64,000 nucleotides of DNA from Plasmodiophora brassicae (GCA_036867785.1 CP145424.1:830281-894280), one strand, 5' to 3'. Shown: positions 9,887 to 20,620, numbered from the stretch's first letter. Notes: generated from the letters alone by a model not told the origin. Numbers and translations: made by a program.

Positions 9887-10205
9887 GGTCACTGAACCGA
9901 TGCTGGTAGGAGGTTAAGTTTATTTGTGTTTCGCGCTTTTAACGCAGGCGCCTCGTTCTCGGATCCGAGGACCGTAGGGAAGTTCGCAGAACGCATTTGC
10001 AAGATGATGCTGGTAGGGACTTGAGTTCCAATCAGTTGCAGTCGATTCCTGCCGAGATCGGGCAATTGACGGCATTGAAATCGCTGTGAATATTGGCCGC
10101 ATAGTTGTGGTACCGTTGTTGGTCACTGAACCGATGTTGTTAGGAGCTTGCTGAACTTGCGTTTCAATGAGTGCGGTCAATTCCTGCCGATATCGTGCGA
10201 TTGAC
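9887..10205 (+). pseudogene. Relic of a leucine-rich-repeat gene
   Basis: 10018-10086 encodes one textbook LRR unit (DLSSNQLQSIPAEIGQL, then TALKSL) ended at once by TGA at 10087. A second, more decayed unit (NLRFNE..QFLP) lies near 10150-10205. A ~25-bp phrase, 'ggtcactgaaccgatg.tg.tagga', occurs at ~9887 and ~10120, consistent with tandem LRR repeats that have decayed. No long frame survives. Confidence 0.6.
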
Positions 10206-10866
10206 GTACGTCGTACCGTCATGGTGGTCGACATCAGCTCCCATGGTATGTAGGCGATTCGTTAAAGATTGTCAGGGACTGGCGGTTTCGTCGAACAATT
10301 TCGACGTGTCCGGGAGGAAGATCGGGAGATTGAATTGAATTGAGCCTAAACGTCGTCGCTTCATGACGTATTAGATGCAACGCCCGAACGAGCGTCCGGG
10401 CTCCGGCGAATGTCGCCTCAAATGGCAATAAAGTCCGAAACGACCGCGGACCGACGGCACGACGAGATCGCGAAGGCCCGGCATCTCGAACTCGTCTGCC
10501 TGTGTGTGCCGCCGCAGGTGAACCAGCTGGTGGGAGGCCAACAGCCGGGGCCGCCGACCGACGACGAGCGCACGCGATGCCTAGCGCGAGGGTCGATGTT
10601 TCCGGTGCCGAGCGCACGGTCACCGGTCGCGCGGCTGCCCTCTCCGCGCCCAGCTGGGAAACAGGGAGGGGTGATCGGAACCGGGTTCGACGATCGCCCA
10701 TTAAACTCCCCATTCCGCGAACCCGACTGCTTAATCCTTACTTCGTTCCAGGTCGTCCAACGCCCGTTCGTTCAATCGCCGATCGTGGACACCCCCATCA
10801 CATGCGGAGGAATCGCGTTCCAGACGAAGGCCCTCCTGGATTGCGGTGCGACAGGCACGTTCGTGA

Positions 10867-11480
10867 ATACCGGTTCATCCGTAACGTCCCGTTTGTCAAT
10901 CATCAACCTCGACGTCGACGAGGCAGAATCCGCCATCAGCCCATCACCGTCGGCAGTGACGGTTTCTGAAGGCAACTACGATCCGGAAGACCCTAGTTCG
11001 TCGGACGAAGAAGCGGCCATCCAGTCGTATGGACCCGGACACAACCCAGTTTCGTGAAGGCGACCATGTCAAGGTTTTCGACTCCGACGGCCAGCCGCTA
11101 CTCACCGGCTCTGCTACTGCGCCGCGTACGTCCATTACACGAGTTGCCTTCAGATCCATTACACGGGTTGCATTCAGAAAATCTGAAGGAAACTCGTGTA
11201 ATGGACGTACGCGGTGCAGTAGCAGAGCCGGTGAGTAGCGGCTGCCGTCGTCGCCTTCACGAAAATTGGGTTGTCCGGGTTCATACGACTGGATGGGCGC
11301 TTCCTCGTCTGACGAACTAGGGTCTTCGAGATCGTAGTCGCCTTCAGAAAATTCTCCGACACTGCCGTCGCTGCTGGCGGATTCTGTCTCCGACACTGCC
11401 GTCGCTGCTGGCGGATTCTGTCTCCTCGTCGAGGTTGATGAAAAACGGGACGTTGGGGATAAACCGGTAATAGACCCTGG
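10867..11480. repeat. Large imperfect inverted repeat with ~280-bp arms
   Basis: The left arm (~10867-11160) is closely similar to the reverse complement of the right arm (~11190-11480), with a short centre that itself holds small direct and inverted repeats of 'tccattacacg'. Copies have diverged by substitutions and small length changes. The arms coincide with the fossil retropepsin-like segment. Confidence 0.75.
11355..11422 (+). repeat. 34-bp tandem duplication
   Basis: Two exact 34-bp units (11355-11388 and 11389-11422) beginning 'tccgacactgccg' lie in the right arm of the inverted repeat and are absent from the left arm, so they arose after the inversion. Confidence 0.85.
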
Positions 11481-12273
11481 ATCTTGATCCTACTGGGATT
11501 CGCACCAACCGCCCCAGGCAGGCAACCGGTCTTCTCGAAGTACTTATGAATGTACAGTAGCCCGCTTGCCAGAACTGCTCCCCAGCTTCACCCACCCATT
11601 TGGTAGTGAGGATGCGTCGCTCGGGAGCCGTGGACCTCCCCCCGTAACCAATTCGACGAGAACGTCGCGTTATTGTCCATTTGGTAATCCAGCCGTGATG
11701 CTATGAGGTATTTCATCATCCTGCCCGCGCCGACGTCGACTGTCAACGATAATTAGCATGGAATAACTAAGGTGGCCGAAATACATACCCGGTTGCAACG
11801 AATCAGCGACGTTTGGCGAAAACAGTACGATTTCACCCAATGACTTCATCGAATCGACAGACTCTGGTGTGCCTTATGAGCTTGAAGGTTGTCGCACAGG
11901 ACGGTCCGATTCAGTTCGTAGTTGACAAACGCAGGATCTTGCTGCATGACCTTGGCAACGTTTACAGCGCGTTCTTGGTGTCGACCCATCCGTTGCCTTG
12001 GAAATGCAATAGTTCAAGTACACAGTGGCAGGCGCGGTCCCCTGGGCGCGTCCGACCGCCGCACGGTTCACGGGAATCGTCGGACGTGTGCACGACGCTG
12101 CATCTGGTCCTGCATGAGTTCACGTTGAAGGCGGCCGATCCGGCAATTGACCATGATTCACCCGGAACGTCGTACTGGACGATTACGTTGAGTCATGACG
12201 TCGGTGGTCAGTGTTCCGGTGACTTCGACAAATCCACTGTTGGCAAGACATCTCAAGAACGCTCCCGTTGCTA
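11481..12273. other. No supported gene
   Basis: Lower third-position bias and no recognisable domain in the open frames. It should include the promoter of the lectin gene at its right end. I see nothing else. Confidence 0.5.
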
Positions 12274-14372
12274 ATGCTTACCCGTCTGATCATCGTCGCT
12301 GCGTTGGCATTCCTGAGGGCGGACTCGCAATGGGCGCACAGGGATAACGCGAAACCGATCGAATCAATGTCCACGCTGTCTGACGGGCACACGCTGGTGT
12401 CCGGCGATCGCCTGCAAAGCCCATCTGGCGAGCACTCGGTGTCGTTGAGCAGCAATTGCAGGCTGTCTGTCGACGGTCCTGCAGGTTCATCGCACGTGTT
12501 GTTCGCCGGAGAGCCAGACGCATCCACTTCGCTGTGCTTCCTGAAGCAAGCCTCGGACGGCGCCCTCGTCGTGTCTGATGCACAGAACAGGACGCTGTGG
12601 ACGAGTGGAGGAGTGCCTGGCTCGAAAGGACCGTACACGAGCGCCATTCAGGACGACGGCGGGTTGGTCACCATGGACAGCACTGGCCGTATCGTTGCCA
12701 GCGTAGCACCGGCCACGAGGAGTACCCTGCCGCAACCCATCGCCGGCGACCGTCCGACGTCCGCTCCAGCACCTGCTCGCGTGCCTACTCCCGCACCCAC
12801 TCCTGCGCCGAGTCCTGTGCCTACGACGTCGGCAGCCAGCCCCATCCCGGCATCTGTGCCCACTTTGGCACCCTCCGCGGCACCCACTCCAGCGCCCTCT
12901 CCTGTACCTACGCCCGCACCTACTCAGGAACGTCCGACCCGGGCTGCCAGTCCAGCGCCGGCGCCTGCTTCGAGCCCATCTCCTGCACCTACGCCCGCGC
13001 CCACTCAGGCACCGACTCGGACACCTAGTCCAGCGCCGACGCCTGCTTCGAGCCCAGCCCCGTCGACGCCGTCATCTATCCTGTCAGAAGGGCAGACGAT
13101 GGCCGCTGGGGAGTCTCTTGTCAGTCCGAATGGCGGGGTTAGGCTGGATATGCAGCCAGGTTCGTGCGACACGATCCTGTCAGTGTAGCGGAACGTTAAC
13201 AGTCGAACCTGTATCTGTAGATGGCAACCTGGTCGTGTACGCGACGGAACTGTCCATGAAGCCGGTCTGGGCCGCGAACCACGGCGAGAAGGCCAACGAG
13301 GGCCCCTTCCAGGTGAAGCTCCAGAGTGACGGGAACCTGGTGGTGACCCAGGGCAAGGGTCAGCCCATATGGACATCGGGAACAATGAACATGGGCGAGG
13401 CTCCCCGTGAACTCGTCGTTCAGGTACTTTCTAACCGTTGTCCGCCTCATTACTGCGATACCTTAGTCGTACACAGGATGACGGCAACCTGGTCATCTAC
13501 GATTCGGCAAAGAAACCTATCTGGGCGACAAAGACGAACACGTTCGGCAGTACGGATCCGTCGACCATCCCCGTGCCAGCAAGCACAGGACCGTCGCCGT
13601 ATCCATCGGTCCTCAATGCAGGCGGCACACTATCTGGAGGTCAATCGCTGATTAGTCCCAACGAAAGGGTTCGACTGGACATGCAGCGAGGTTCGTTGTA
13701 ACGAACCGCGTCGCACTTCCCGCAATCTACATACGCCGTGGCGGAGTCCGTGGCAGTTGGCTGGCGGACGTCATTGCTGTTTCGATTGCGTGTGCTGAAC
13801 ACGCGACCTGGGGATTACTTTTAGGTACGCGGTGGCGTTCGCCTCACACTAACAGCAGGACGCTGCCTGTATATATGCAATCGAAACAGCAATGACGTCC
13901 GCCAGCCAACTGCCACGGACTCCGCCACGGCGTATGTAGATTGCGGGAAGTGCGACGCGGTTCGTTACATCGTATGATCCCTCCCATTTGCGTAAGTTGA
14001 ACTCCCGTACCTACTAACGATTGCCTGTCATAGACGGTAACCTGGTTCTGTATGCACCGACGTTGGTGGCGAAGCCGTTGTGGGCAACGAACCACGGCGA
14101 AAAAGCGAGCGAAGGCCCCTTCCTGCTCCGCATGCAGGACGACGGCAACCTGGTGATCTATGAGGCCCAGGGCAAATCCATCTGGGCCACCGGCACAGAC
14201 CATAAGGGTGTCAGTCCTCACCGCCTGGTCGTTCAGGTATGCGCGCCGAACCATACCAGCCCGCATGTACGATGCCTAACGCTGTTTCCAGGACGACGGC
14301 AACCTGGTCGTATACGATTCCCGGAACACAACCGTCTGGGCCAGCAACACGGCCCGGTTCCCCAGCCAATAA
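12274..14372 (+). CDS. Secreted bulb-type (B_lectin) mannose-binding-lectin-like protein
   Basis: Model: join(12274..13159, 13221..13423, 13477..13690, 14034..14236, 14292..14372), 528 aa. N-terminal signal peptide MLTRLIIVAALAFLRADS. Residues ~25-140 form a divergent first lectin module, followed by a Pro/Ala/Thr-rich linker (PAPTPAPSP-type, ~150-265). Two further modules carry the B_lectin signature Q-x-D-x-N-x-V-x-Y: QPDGNLVVY, QSDGNLVV, QDDGNLVIY, QRDGNLVLY, QDDGNLVIY, QDDGNLVVY. The last two modules share intron positions and phases (phase 1 inside Q-x-D, phase 0 before QDDG), so one arose by duplication of the other. Intron 3 is unusually long (343 nt), holds a perfect 93-bp inverted repeat and keeps a TACTAAC branch site. 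Likely a secreted or surface carbohydrate-binding protein; binding specificity unknown. Confidence 0.85.
13697..13969. repeat. Perfect 93-bp inverted repeat (foldback) inside a lectin-gene intron
   Basis: Left arm 13697-13789 is the exact reverse complement of right arm 13877-13969, with an 87-bp loop. It lies wholly within intron 3 of the lectin gene (13691-14033), just after the donor. The left arm starts 'tgtaacgaaccgcg'. No target-site duplication is obvious. It could be a foldback/MITE-like element or a templated inverted duplication. Confidence 0.93.
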
Positions 14373-14400
14373 TGCAACGACAATGCTGATGGATGCGCGA

Positions 14401-14422
14401 TGTGTGTGTGTGTGTGTGTGTG
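14401..14422 (+). repeat. (TG)n microsatellite
   Basis: Eleven consecutive TG units lie 28 bp beyond the lectin stop codon. Confidence 0.9.
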
Positions 14423-14589
14423 CGGGTGGCAGACTGGCGAACCGGCGCGGGGCTAGTTGTATGTGCCCCTGCCCGTCAGTGTGAGGGGGGCGGAGGCAGG
14501 AACTCACTGGCGACGCCGTCAAAACGTGCCACGAGTTGTCCCCGGCGGAGTTTGCTGTTTGGGGGGAGGGGGGCCATCGTCGACCGGCC

Positions 14590-14946
14590 ATGTTCACGCC
14601 GCACCAGAAGCGCGTCATGGCCCTGTACCGGCAGGCGCGGCGCACGTCGCTCGACTGGATCGTGTTCCGCGACCAGTGGGAGAAGTACTGCGCCCAGCTG
14701 CGCGGGCGATTCGAGCAGAACCGCGGCGCGACGATGCATGACGCGGTGAAGATCGTGGCCGACGGCGAGAAGGAGCTAACGGAGAACCTGCACCCGGACC
14801 CATACAAATGTACGCCTTCCCGCGTCCACGCCAGTGCGCGTCTGACATTGCTCTTGGCAGATATCTACCAGCCGGGCGGGTCGAAGTACATGCGATACCA
14901 TCCGCCGCCGCCGGAGATCATTTACAACCGCCCGACCGACTCGTAA
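14590..14946 (+). CDS. NDUFB9: Mitochondrial complex I LYR-type subunit, NDUFB9 (B22)-like
   Basis: Model: join(14590..14809, 14861..14946), 101 aa, one 51-nt phase-1 intron. Starts MFTPHQKRVMALYRQARR: the 'HQxxVxxLYRxxLR' LYR motif typical of NDUFB9, which is preceded by the same TxHQ stretch. A helix follows with 'FRDQWEKYCAQLRGRFEQNR' (compare the RDKY...ARFEEN pattern) and then HPDPYKY and 'QPGGSKYMRYHPPPPE', matching the family's 'HPQPY...PGG..Y.RY..PPE' end. Shorter than the human protein but close to fungal and protist versions. Role: accessory subunit of the membrane arm of NADH dehydrogenase, binding mitochondrial acyl carrier protein. Another LYR protein is the main alternative. Confidence 0.75.
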   Translation: MFTPHQKRVMALYRQARRTSLDWIVFRDQWEKYCAQLRGRFEQNRGATMHDAVKIVADGEKELTENLHPDPYKCTPSRVHASARLTLLLADIYQPGGSKYMRYHPPPPEIIYNRPTDS

Positions 14947-15002
14947 TCGCGCCGGCCGCAATATAACAACAATCGTATGTCGTGACGCTGTGTCGTGTGT
15001 AC

Positions 15003-15439
15003 CTATTCGTCCTGGCCGCGCTCTAGGTATGCCGAGTGCGACGCCATGTTGGCCGTCTCGACGCCGCCGAAATCGATATCACCGGCCTGGAACGTGCCCT
15101 CGCGAATGAACGGCCCGCCGCCCTCGGCCGTCACGTTGATCGCCTGGAGGCGCTCCGGCGGCCCAGTCACGTCGAACTGCACGCGCTCGCCGTCGTTCAG
15201 GAACCGGTACCCGTCCGCCTGAATGCAGGTATGGTGCACGAAGATGTCCTTCTGGTCCGCGTCCTGCGTGATGAAGCCGAACCCCTTGGGCCTGTTGAAC
15301 CACTGCACGATACGCGCGTCAGGAACCGCGTCGACTGGGCCGCGATTACACCACATGCGACCTTGACGGTGCCGGTCGCTATCAGCCTGCATCCGGGTCG
15401 GATCGTGGCCCGCCTCACGTGCTGCAGCGGCACCATCAT
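15003..15439 (-). CDS. Cold-shock-domain nucleic-acid-binding protein
   Basis: Model: complement(join(15003..15302, 15362..15439)), 125 aa, one 59-nt phase-0 intron cutting the first CSD strand. Across the splice the frame reads GTVK/WFNRPKGFGFI, the canonical RNP1 region, then DIFVHHTCI (RNP2) and the end strand GERVQFDV. The CSD spans about residues 22-85. The N-terminus MMVPLQHVRRATIRPGCRLIA is basic and hydrophobic, so mitochondrial import is possible. The tail is short and acidic. Such proteins bind single-stranded RNA or DNA. An unspliced reading would give a different, poorer N-terminus that lacks GTVK. Confidence 0.85.
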
Positions 15440-15890
15440 CAGCGTCGGCGCCGCCCTGATGCCAATTGGAGGGGCACGGACTCCGAAGCCACCCGCGGCC
15501 AGCTGCGCTGCGGGCTGCAGCAGTCGATCCGCCCGGCCCCGCCGCGGATGATCACGCGTCACGTTACGGGTGGCCACGTCGCACCCCTGACTGGCGCATG
15601 CCGACACGGCATTGCATGTTCGAGGACGGACAGGCAGCAGCAGCCCACAACATATCCGTTTATAGTGTCGATGAGTCCCGATTTAGGTCTGCCGAAGTGT
15701 CCTGGTGTTCGACGTGGCCAGGCACCACCTCGAACGCAGGCAGCTCGTCCGCCTGCACGTGTGCACCGTGCCCGACACTCAGGCCCTGCTGTACGCAACC
15801 GTGCAAGTCACAGAAACCGGTGCCAGACCGGGCGCTTGACCACGACTATTGTGCATGAACGGTGTCGGGCTCTTGTCCTAGTCGATCGTC
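15440..15890. other. Intergenic, divergent promoters
   Basis: Lies between the minus-strand cold-shock gene and the plus-strand gene at 15891. Contains short AT-richer stretches near 15655-15670. No gene is supported. Confidence 0.4.
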
Positions 15891-17575
15891 ATGGGGAACG
15901 CCGCCGCTGGGTCGGCGTCATCGGCGGGCAGGCAGTACGCCGAAGTCACGAAACAGGACTACTTGTTCGCGTGCCCGTGCCCTGTCGACGACGACCAGCT
16001 TCGCGCCGAATGGGCGCTGTTCACAGTATGTGCGAATCGACCGTCTGGACGATGCGGCATCTGACAATCGGGCTCGTATAGTCGCTCCCGATCATGGCTG
16101 GCAACGCGCGCCTGCTGGAGAAGGCCAAGAAGCCGAAACACAAATGGGCGCTGCTCTGCAAGTTCCAGCGCATGATCGCGAAGGGCCTGCGGGAGTCCGC
16201 CAGCGTCGTCGAGCGCATGGGCCTTCTCAGCGAGGCGGCAACGGTCGTACGCGTGACGACCATCATCCACGACGTGGTCAGCGCGAACGGCGCCCCGGAC
16301 AACGACCACCTGGCCTGCAAAGACGCCCTGCGTGCCATCGAGAAGCAGCTGGCGTCCGGCCTCGGCCGCTCCCGACTGCCGTCCGAGGTCACACCGGACG
16401 CTGGCGCTGTGGACCTCGCGCTAGGCGATTTCCTGGACGGGTCCTTCCTGCTCTACTGCATTCGGGATCGGATCCGGGCCATGCCCGCCGACCAGAAATG
16501 GCTCCTCTGCCTGAACTTTGAGTTCACCGCCGCCGCCCAGCTCTGCCAGCTCCATGCCGACCGTGCCGTCGACAGGCAGAGCCTGATGGCCGCCCGCGAA
16601 TTCTGTCAGATTGCCCCGTCGGCCGCCTATCTATGACTGCGCGCCCTAATACGCTCCCCGTGTCGTCCAGATCGCTGCGCCTTCCATTTCTACGAGACCG
16701 ACGTCATGATCAGCGCGCTGCAGGCCATCACCGACGAGATCGACTACCAGAAGTTCTCGGAGCGCATCAACGGGCGCGCCGCGGCGCCCCCGGCACCTGA
16801 CGCCAACCGCGTTCGTGCCGAGTACTCTCAGGCCATGGTCGGAAACGGCCTGCAACGTCGCTGCGGACCCCCTTGCTGACATCGTTCGTGCCAGAGCGTC
16901 TTCCCGCACGTGGTCCAGGAGGACATGAAGGCGGTGCCGGTCGAGGCAATGCAGGCAATTGTGGAGTTCCTACGCGACCTGTTGCCCAGCGGCGACCTGG
17001 AGGCGGACGACCCGCCGAGCTTGAATGCCGCGCCGCCTTCCCTGATCGGTGGTAGTGGCAAACATCGCACCAATGCGCGCCACTCGTCCGTCTCGGCCAT
17101 CATCCTATCGGCCATTGGCAAATCCGAGGTCTCGTCGGACGAGGAGACCATCATGGCCAGCGCTGCTGCGGCGCCGCCGCCGCCAAAGGAGACGGAGCCG
17201 GTCGAGGTGGCGTCGTCGTCGGCGAAGAAGCCCAGCGGCAAGATCGCAGACCTGCAGGCGCGTCTGAACCTGAACCCGGCCATGTTCATGGGGTCGATGC
17301 AGGCGCCGAAGGCCCTGGCGCTGAAGAACAAGCGAGGCCTGACGGCCGTGTCGGAGGAGCCGTCCAAAGCGGCCGCACCGGACAAGCCATCGACCAGCAC
17401 ATCGACCAGCACGACGACGAAGGTGGACGCCGCCGTCCCGGGGCCGACTGCCATCGAACCGATGGCGCACGCCAACCTGGCCCGCCCCGCCGTCAACAGA
17501 GGACGCCGACCGAGGAGGGTGCCGGTTGAGGCGACGCCGGCCGTCTCGACGTCGGACCCAGCTAGAATACAGTGA
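15891..17575 (+). CDS. Possible formin-GBD-like protein with N-myristoylation and CapZ-interaction-like motifs
   Basis: Model: join(15891..16025, 16082..16604, 16671..16837, 16895..17575), 501 aa; phases close and introns are 56-66 nt. Starts MGNAAAGSAS, a classical N-myristoylation signal. Residues ~55-290 are helical and begin 'KPKHKWALLCKFQR', reminiscent of the KKWxLLC stretch of the GTPase-binding/FH3 region of diaphanous formins, but there is no FH2 domain. The C-terminal half is Ala/Ser/Pro-rich and contains GKIADLQARLNLNP (FAM21-like) and MAHANLARPAVNRGRRPRRVP-type sequence resembling the capping-protein-interacting (CPI) motif (L/M-x-H-x4-R-P-x5-RR-x-P). I infer a membrane-anchored actin regulator. 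The splice model is good; the function is tentative. Confidence 0.6.
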
Positions 17576-17652
17576 CCGCCAGACGAATCGGGCGGCAATG
17601 CATGCCGGTGATGGGTTTGACGCGTTCCGGGGCCAGACGCGTCGATCGACAG

Positions 17653-19537
17653 ATGCCACGATCCGCTGCCGACGTCCTGTCCGACAACGACGACCTGTTC
17701 GACGATGAGCAGTTCGACCAGATCGAGCTGGACTGGTCGCCGTCGGCCGGCGACGTCGACGACCTCGACGACGTCCTCGAGGAGGCCGGGGAGATCGCCA
17801 GGCAGGCCTCGGAACGCGTCGAGAAGGCGGCGGCGGCGGCGATCGAGCCGCGATGCGGGCGCCGTTTAACGGTTCGGTGCGCGTGCCTGGCGATCCTGCT
17901 CGTCGTGCACATTGGGACCACGGTCCGGTTCCTGCAAGGCGCCGGCCTGTTCCGCCCGGCAGCGCCTGCGGCGACCACGCCCGCGTTGTTGGCCGACTAC
18001 AGGCGGTACCTGGAGCAGGTGGCGCACCGAATCGCCCAGCACGACGTCACGCAGGCGGAACGCCTGGCCGAGGCCGACACGGTCGTCTCCGACGAGGACA
18101 TTGTCCTAGCGGATCGCCAGGCGCGGTTGGCCGTCAACCAGGACGTACGGCGACGTGCCACCCGGATGCTGCCGAGAGCCAGGAACCTCTGGCAGATGTA
18201 CTGGGCCAACCCCGCCGACCGCCCGGTCCTGTCGACGGCGCAGCGACGCCATGTCGACATGGCACCGACGGTGTCGGCCGTCTGGAAGACGGTCGGTACG
18301 AGACTCAGCGCCCGACGGCTTGGCGCGGCATTCGTTGCAGGGCATCGACGGCCAGGCGCGTCGGTGACGGCAGGCGGACGACCTCGTACGGCGGGCAACG
18401 GTACGCGGAGGGTCGGCGAGCACGTCCAGCGCGTACGCGACCGGGGCGCCCAGGCTGTCCAGCGGATCCTATCGTTCTCGCAACGCTCCTACCGCGGCCG
18501 ACCCCACGCGTCCGTCGTCGTCCAGGTCGTCGTCGGCTGGGTCGCCCTGGTCTTCTCCTGGATCTCCTATTCCGACATCCTGTTCCGGGTCGTCACCTAC
18601 GCCCGTCACGCAGCACGGTACGTTTCACTGGCTGGATTCGCGCCGTGCGCTGCGCTGCGGTCCAGCAGTCGCCGGTGCCATGGCGATCCGCGCGACTGCA
18701 GGCCGCAGCAGGGGCCTGTTCGCGCGCTGAGTACTTAGGCCTGTTTGATTTGTTGCGTGTCTCAGGGTGGTCGCTGTGCGGAAGCGGAACATGGCGTCGT
18801 GGTCGTTCAGGGCGCGCCGGTCATGCGCGATCGCCCTGCGCCATGCGCACGTCGTGATCGTGGCCGTGTTCCTGATCGTGCTGACCGGTCGGGTCGCAGT
18901 GGACGTGGGCCGCGTGGACGTCGTCGGGATGGTGCGGCAGGAGGTCGCCGACCAGTGCCAGAATTACCTGCGCACGACGGCAGCGTTCACGTCGTCGCCG
19001 TACCGACCGCGGCCCCGTCCCGCTTTGATCGCCAGGTTGAACCGGATGCGGTCGGCCCTGAACGCCGACCTGGACCAGATCGCCGCCATGGTGCGGGACA
19101 GCGCGCAAGGGCGGCACGCGCCGCCGTTCCACATCGAGTATCACCCGTTGCTGGACCCGGCGCAGGCACACGGGCTGCCCGTGCACAACGTCACGAGTGG
19201 CGCACCCGACCACGACGCCGAGATCGCGGACGCGTGCCGCACGGGTCGCCCCGTCCTCGATCTGCAGGGCGCACTCGAGCGACAGGTCCTGGCCTACCGG
19301 GACCTGATCGTCGCGCAGATCATCTGCTTCCTGCTGGTCCATCTCGTGAACCACCTGGTCAACGCCGCCCTGCGACACTGGTTCTGGATCGACCTCACCG
19401 AAGGTTACACGGTGGACAAGCCGTTCACCGACGACCAGGTCCGGCAACGTGCACGGCGGCATCGACAGGTCGCTGCGGCGTGCCTCGCATTGGCAATTGC
19501 CGCCTTCCTGACCGTCCTCATCATCGGTGCGCGATAG
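17653..19537 (+). CDS. Multi-pass membrane protein of unknown function
   Basis: Model: join(17653..18617, 18766..19537), 578 aa; phase-2 intron of 148 nt. ATGs at 17602 and 17611 are also possible, but the upstream gene stops at 17575. The N-terminus is acidic (DNDDLFDDEQFDQIELDW). Five hydrophobic helices are visible: 'CACLAILLVVHIGTTV', 'VVVQVVVGWVALVFSWI', 'VVIVAVFLIVLTG', 'IVAQIICFLLVHLVNHLV' and 'ACLALAIAAFLTVLIIG'. Between helices 1 and 2 and helices 3 and 4 there are long hydrophilic regions. I recognise no family. The tight head-to-tail spacing with its neighbour is typical of this genome. Confidence 0.6.
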
Positions 19538-19615
19538 CATCAGCAGCGTCCCGTTGATCGTAAAGTAAAGACAATCGTATGTATGTGCGGGAGCGCCTGC
19601 ACTGTGCAGGAACGA

Positions 19616-20620
19616 TTACTGTTTGTCGTGGGCCTTCTTGGCCTTCTTCTCGGCCTCCTCGGCGGCCTTCTCCTGCTCGATGGTGGTGACCAGGGCGTCG
19701 ATGTCCGCTTCGGACAGGTACTCGAGATGTTTGCCACGGCGCAGGACCGCGATCTCGATGTTCTTGCTGCCGGACTCGACGACCTCGAGCAGGGCGCGGA
19801 CGGCCAGCTTGATGGCGGCGTCGTCCGTCTGGCCATCGGCGTAGTGCGTCTCGAGGTATTCGCGGACCGTTTTCGAGTTGCGCCCGGTGGCGTTGGCGCG
19901 CCACGCCGAGTACGTCCCCGACGGGTCCGTCTGGTACAGGCGCGCCGTCCCGTCATTGTCGAACCCGACGATCAGCGTCGATATGCCGAACGGGCGGCAA
20001 CCGCCACGCTGCACATACCGATCAGCGCGACGCGACACGATCGACAGGCTGAGCCCCGCCGCTGGGTTACCTGCGTGTACTTCTGCTGGACGTAGGCGAT
20101 GTGCCGGGCGATGTACTCGACGGAGCAGGCGTCCTCGACGGACATCCGGTACGACTGGCATTCGCGGCGCGCCTTGTTGACCAGGACGCGCGCGTCCGCG
20201 GTCAGCCCGGCGAACGCCAGCATGACGTGATCGTCCAGGCGAACGATCTTTTTGATTGTTCGCGAATCCTACAGACGCCAACGGGTCAGATGCGGCGATA
20301 CACGCCACAGGTCGCAATACCGAACCTGGAGTTTGGCCATGGATTTCTTCTCGACAGCTAGGACGATCGCGTCATTGCCGCGAATGCCGACCTACAATGC
20401 GTGGTGGGTGTGAGACGAGCACGTCGTCAGCGGTTGGAGCGCAACGCGATACGACGGACAGCGGTGGCGCCCTTGTTGACGGCCTCCAGGGCGTACTCGA
20501 CCTGGAACAGGTGCCCGTCCGGGCTGAACGTCGTGAGCGCGCGATCATCTGCACACAGATCGCATGGTCAGCCCCTGACGCGGCGGTCATGGCGCCTGCC
20601 CGCCTCGACTGACATGACAT
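19616..20620 (-). CDS. PSMA7: 20S proteasome subunit alpha type-7 (alpha4)
   Basis: Model: complement(join(19616..20008, 20071..20268, 20326..20391, 20460..20548, 20614..20620)), 250 aa, four introns of 57-68 nt. The first exon holds only 7 bases; splicing restores the family start [18 protein letters not shown], with the proteasome alpha signature continuing [11 protein letters not shown]. Further hallmarks: FAGLTADAR, the [19 protein letters not shown] stretch, [12 protein letters not shown] and a Lys-rich C-terminal helix. Length and motif order match alpha4/PSMA7. It forms part of the alpha ring that gates the 20S core. The micro-exon makes naive gene prediction fail here. Confidence 0.95.

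Larger units (their letters stand above)
10410..11480. mobile_element. Fossil retropepsin-like retroelement fragment, duplicated in inverted orientation
   Basis: The plus-strand frame 10410-11057 contains an aspartic-protease-like motif (ALLDCGATGTFV), the kind found between gag and pol of Ty3/gypsy and related elements. An acidic Ser-rich tail (DPEDPSSSDEE) follows. The same coding segment recurs on the minus strand at ~11190-11480, so the two copies face each other. There is no reverse transcriptase, integrase or LTR next to it. It is a fossil piece, broken and incomplete, older than the element at 45945-51280 judging by divergence between its copies. Confidence 0.55.
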
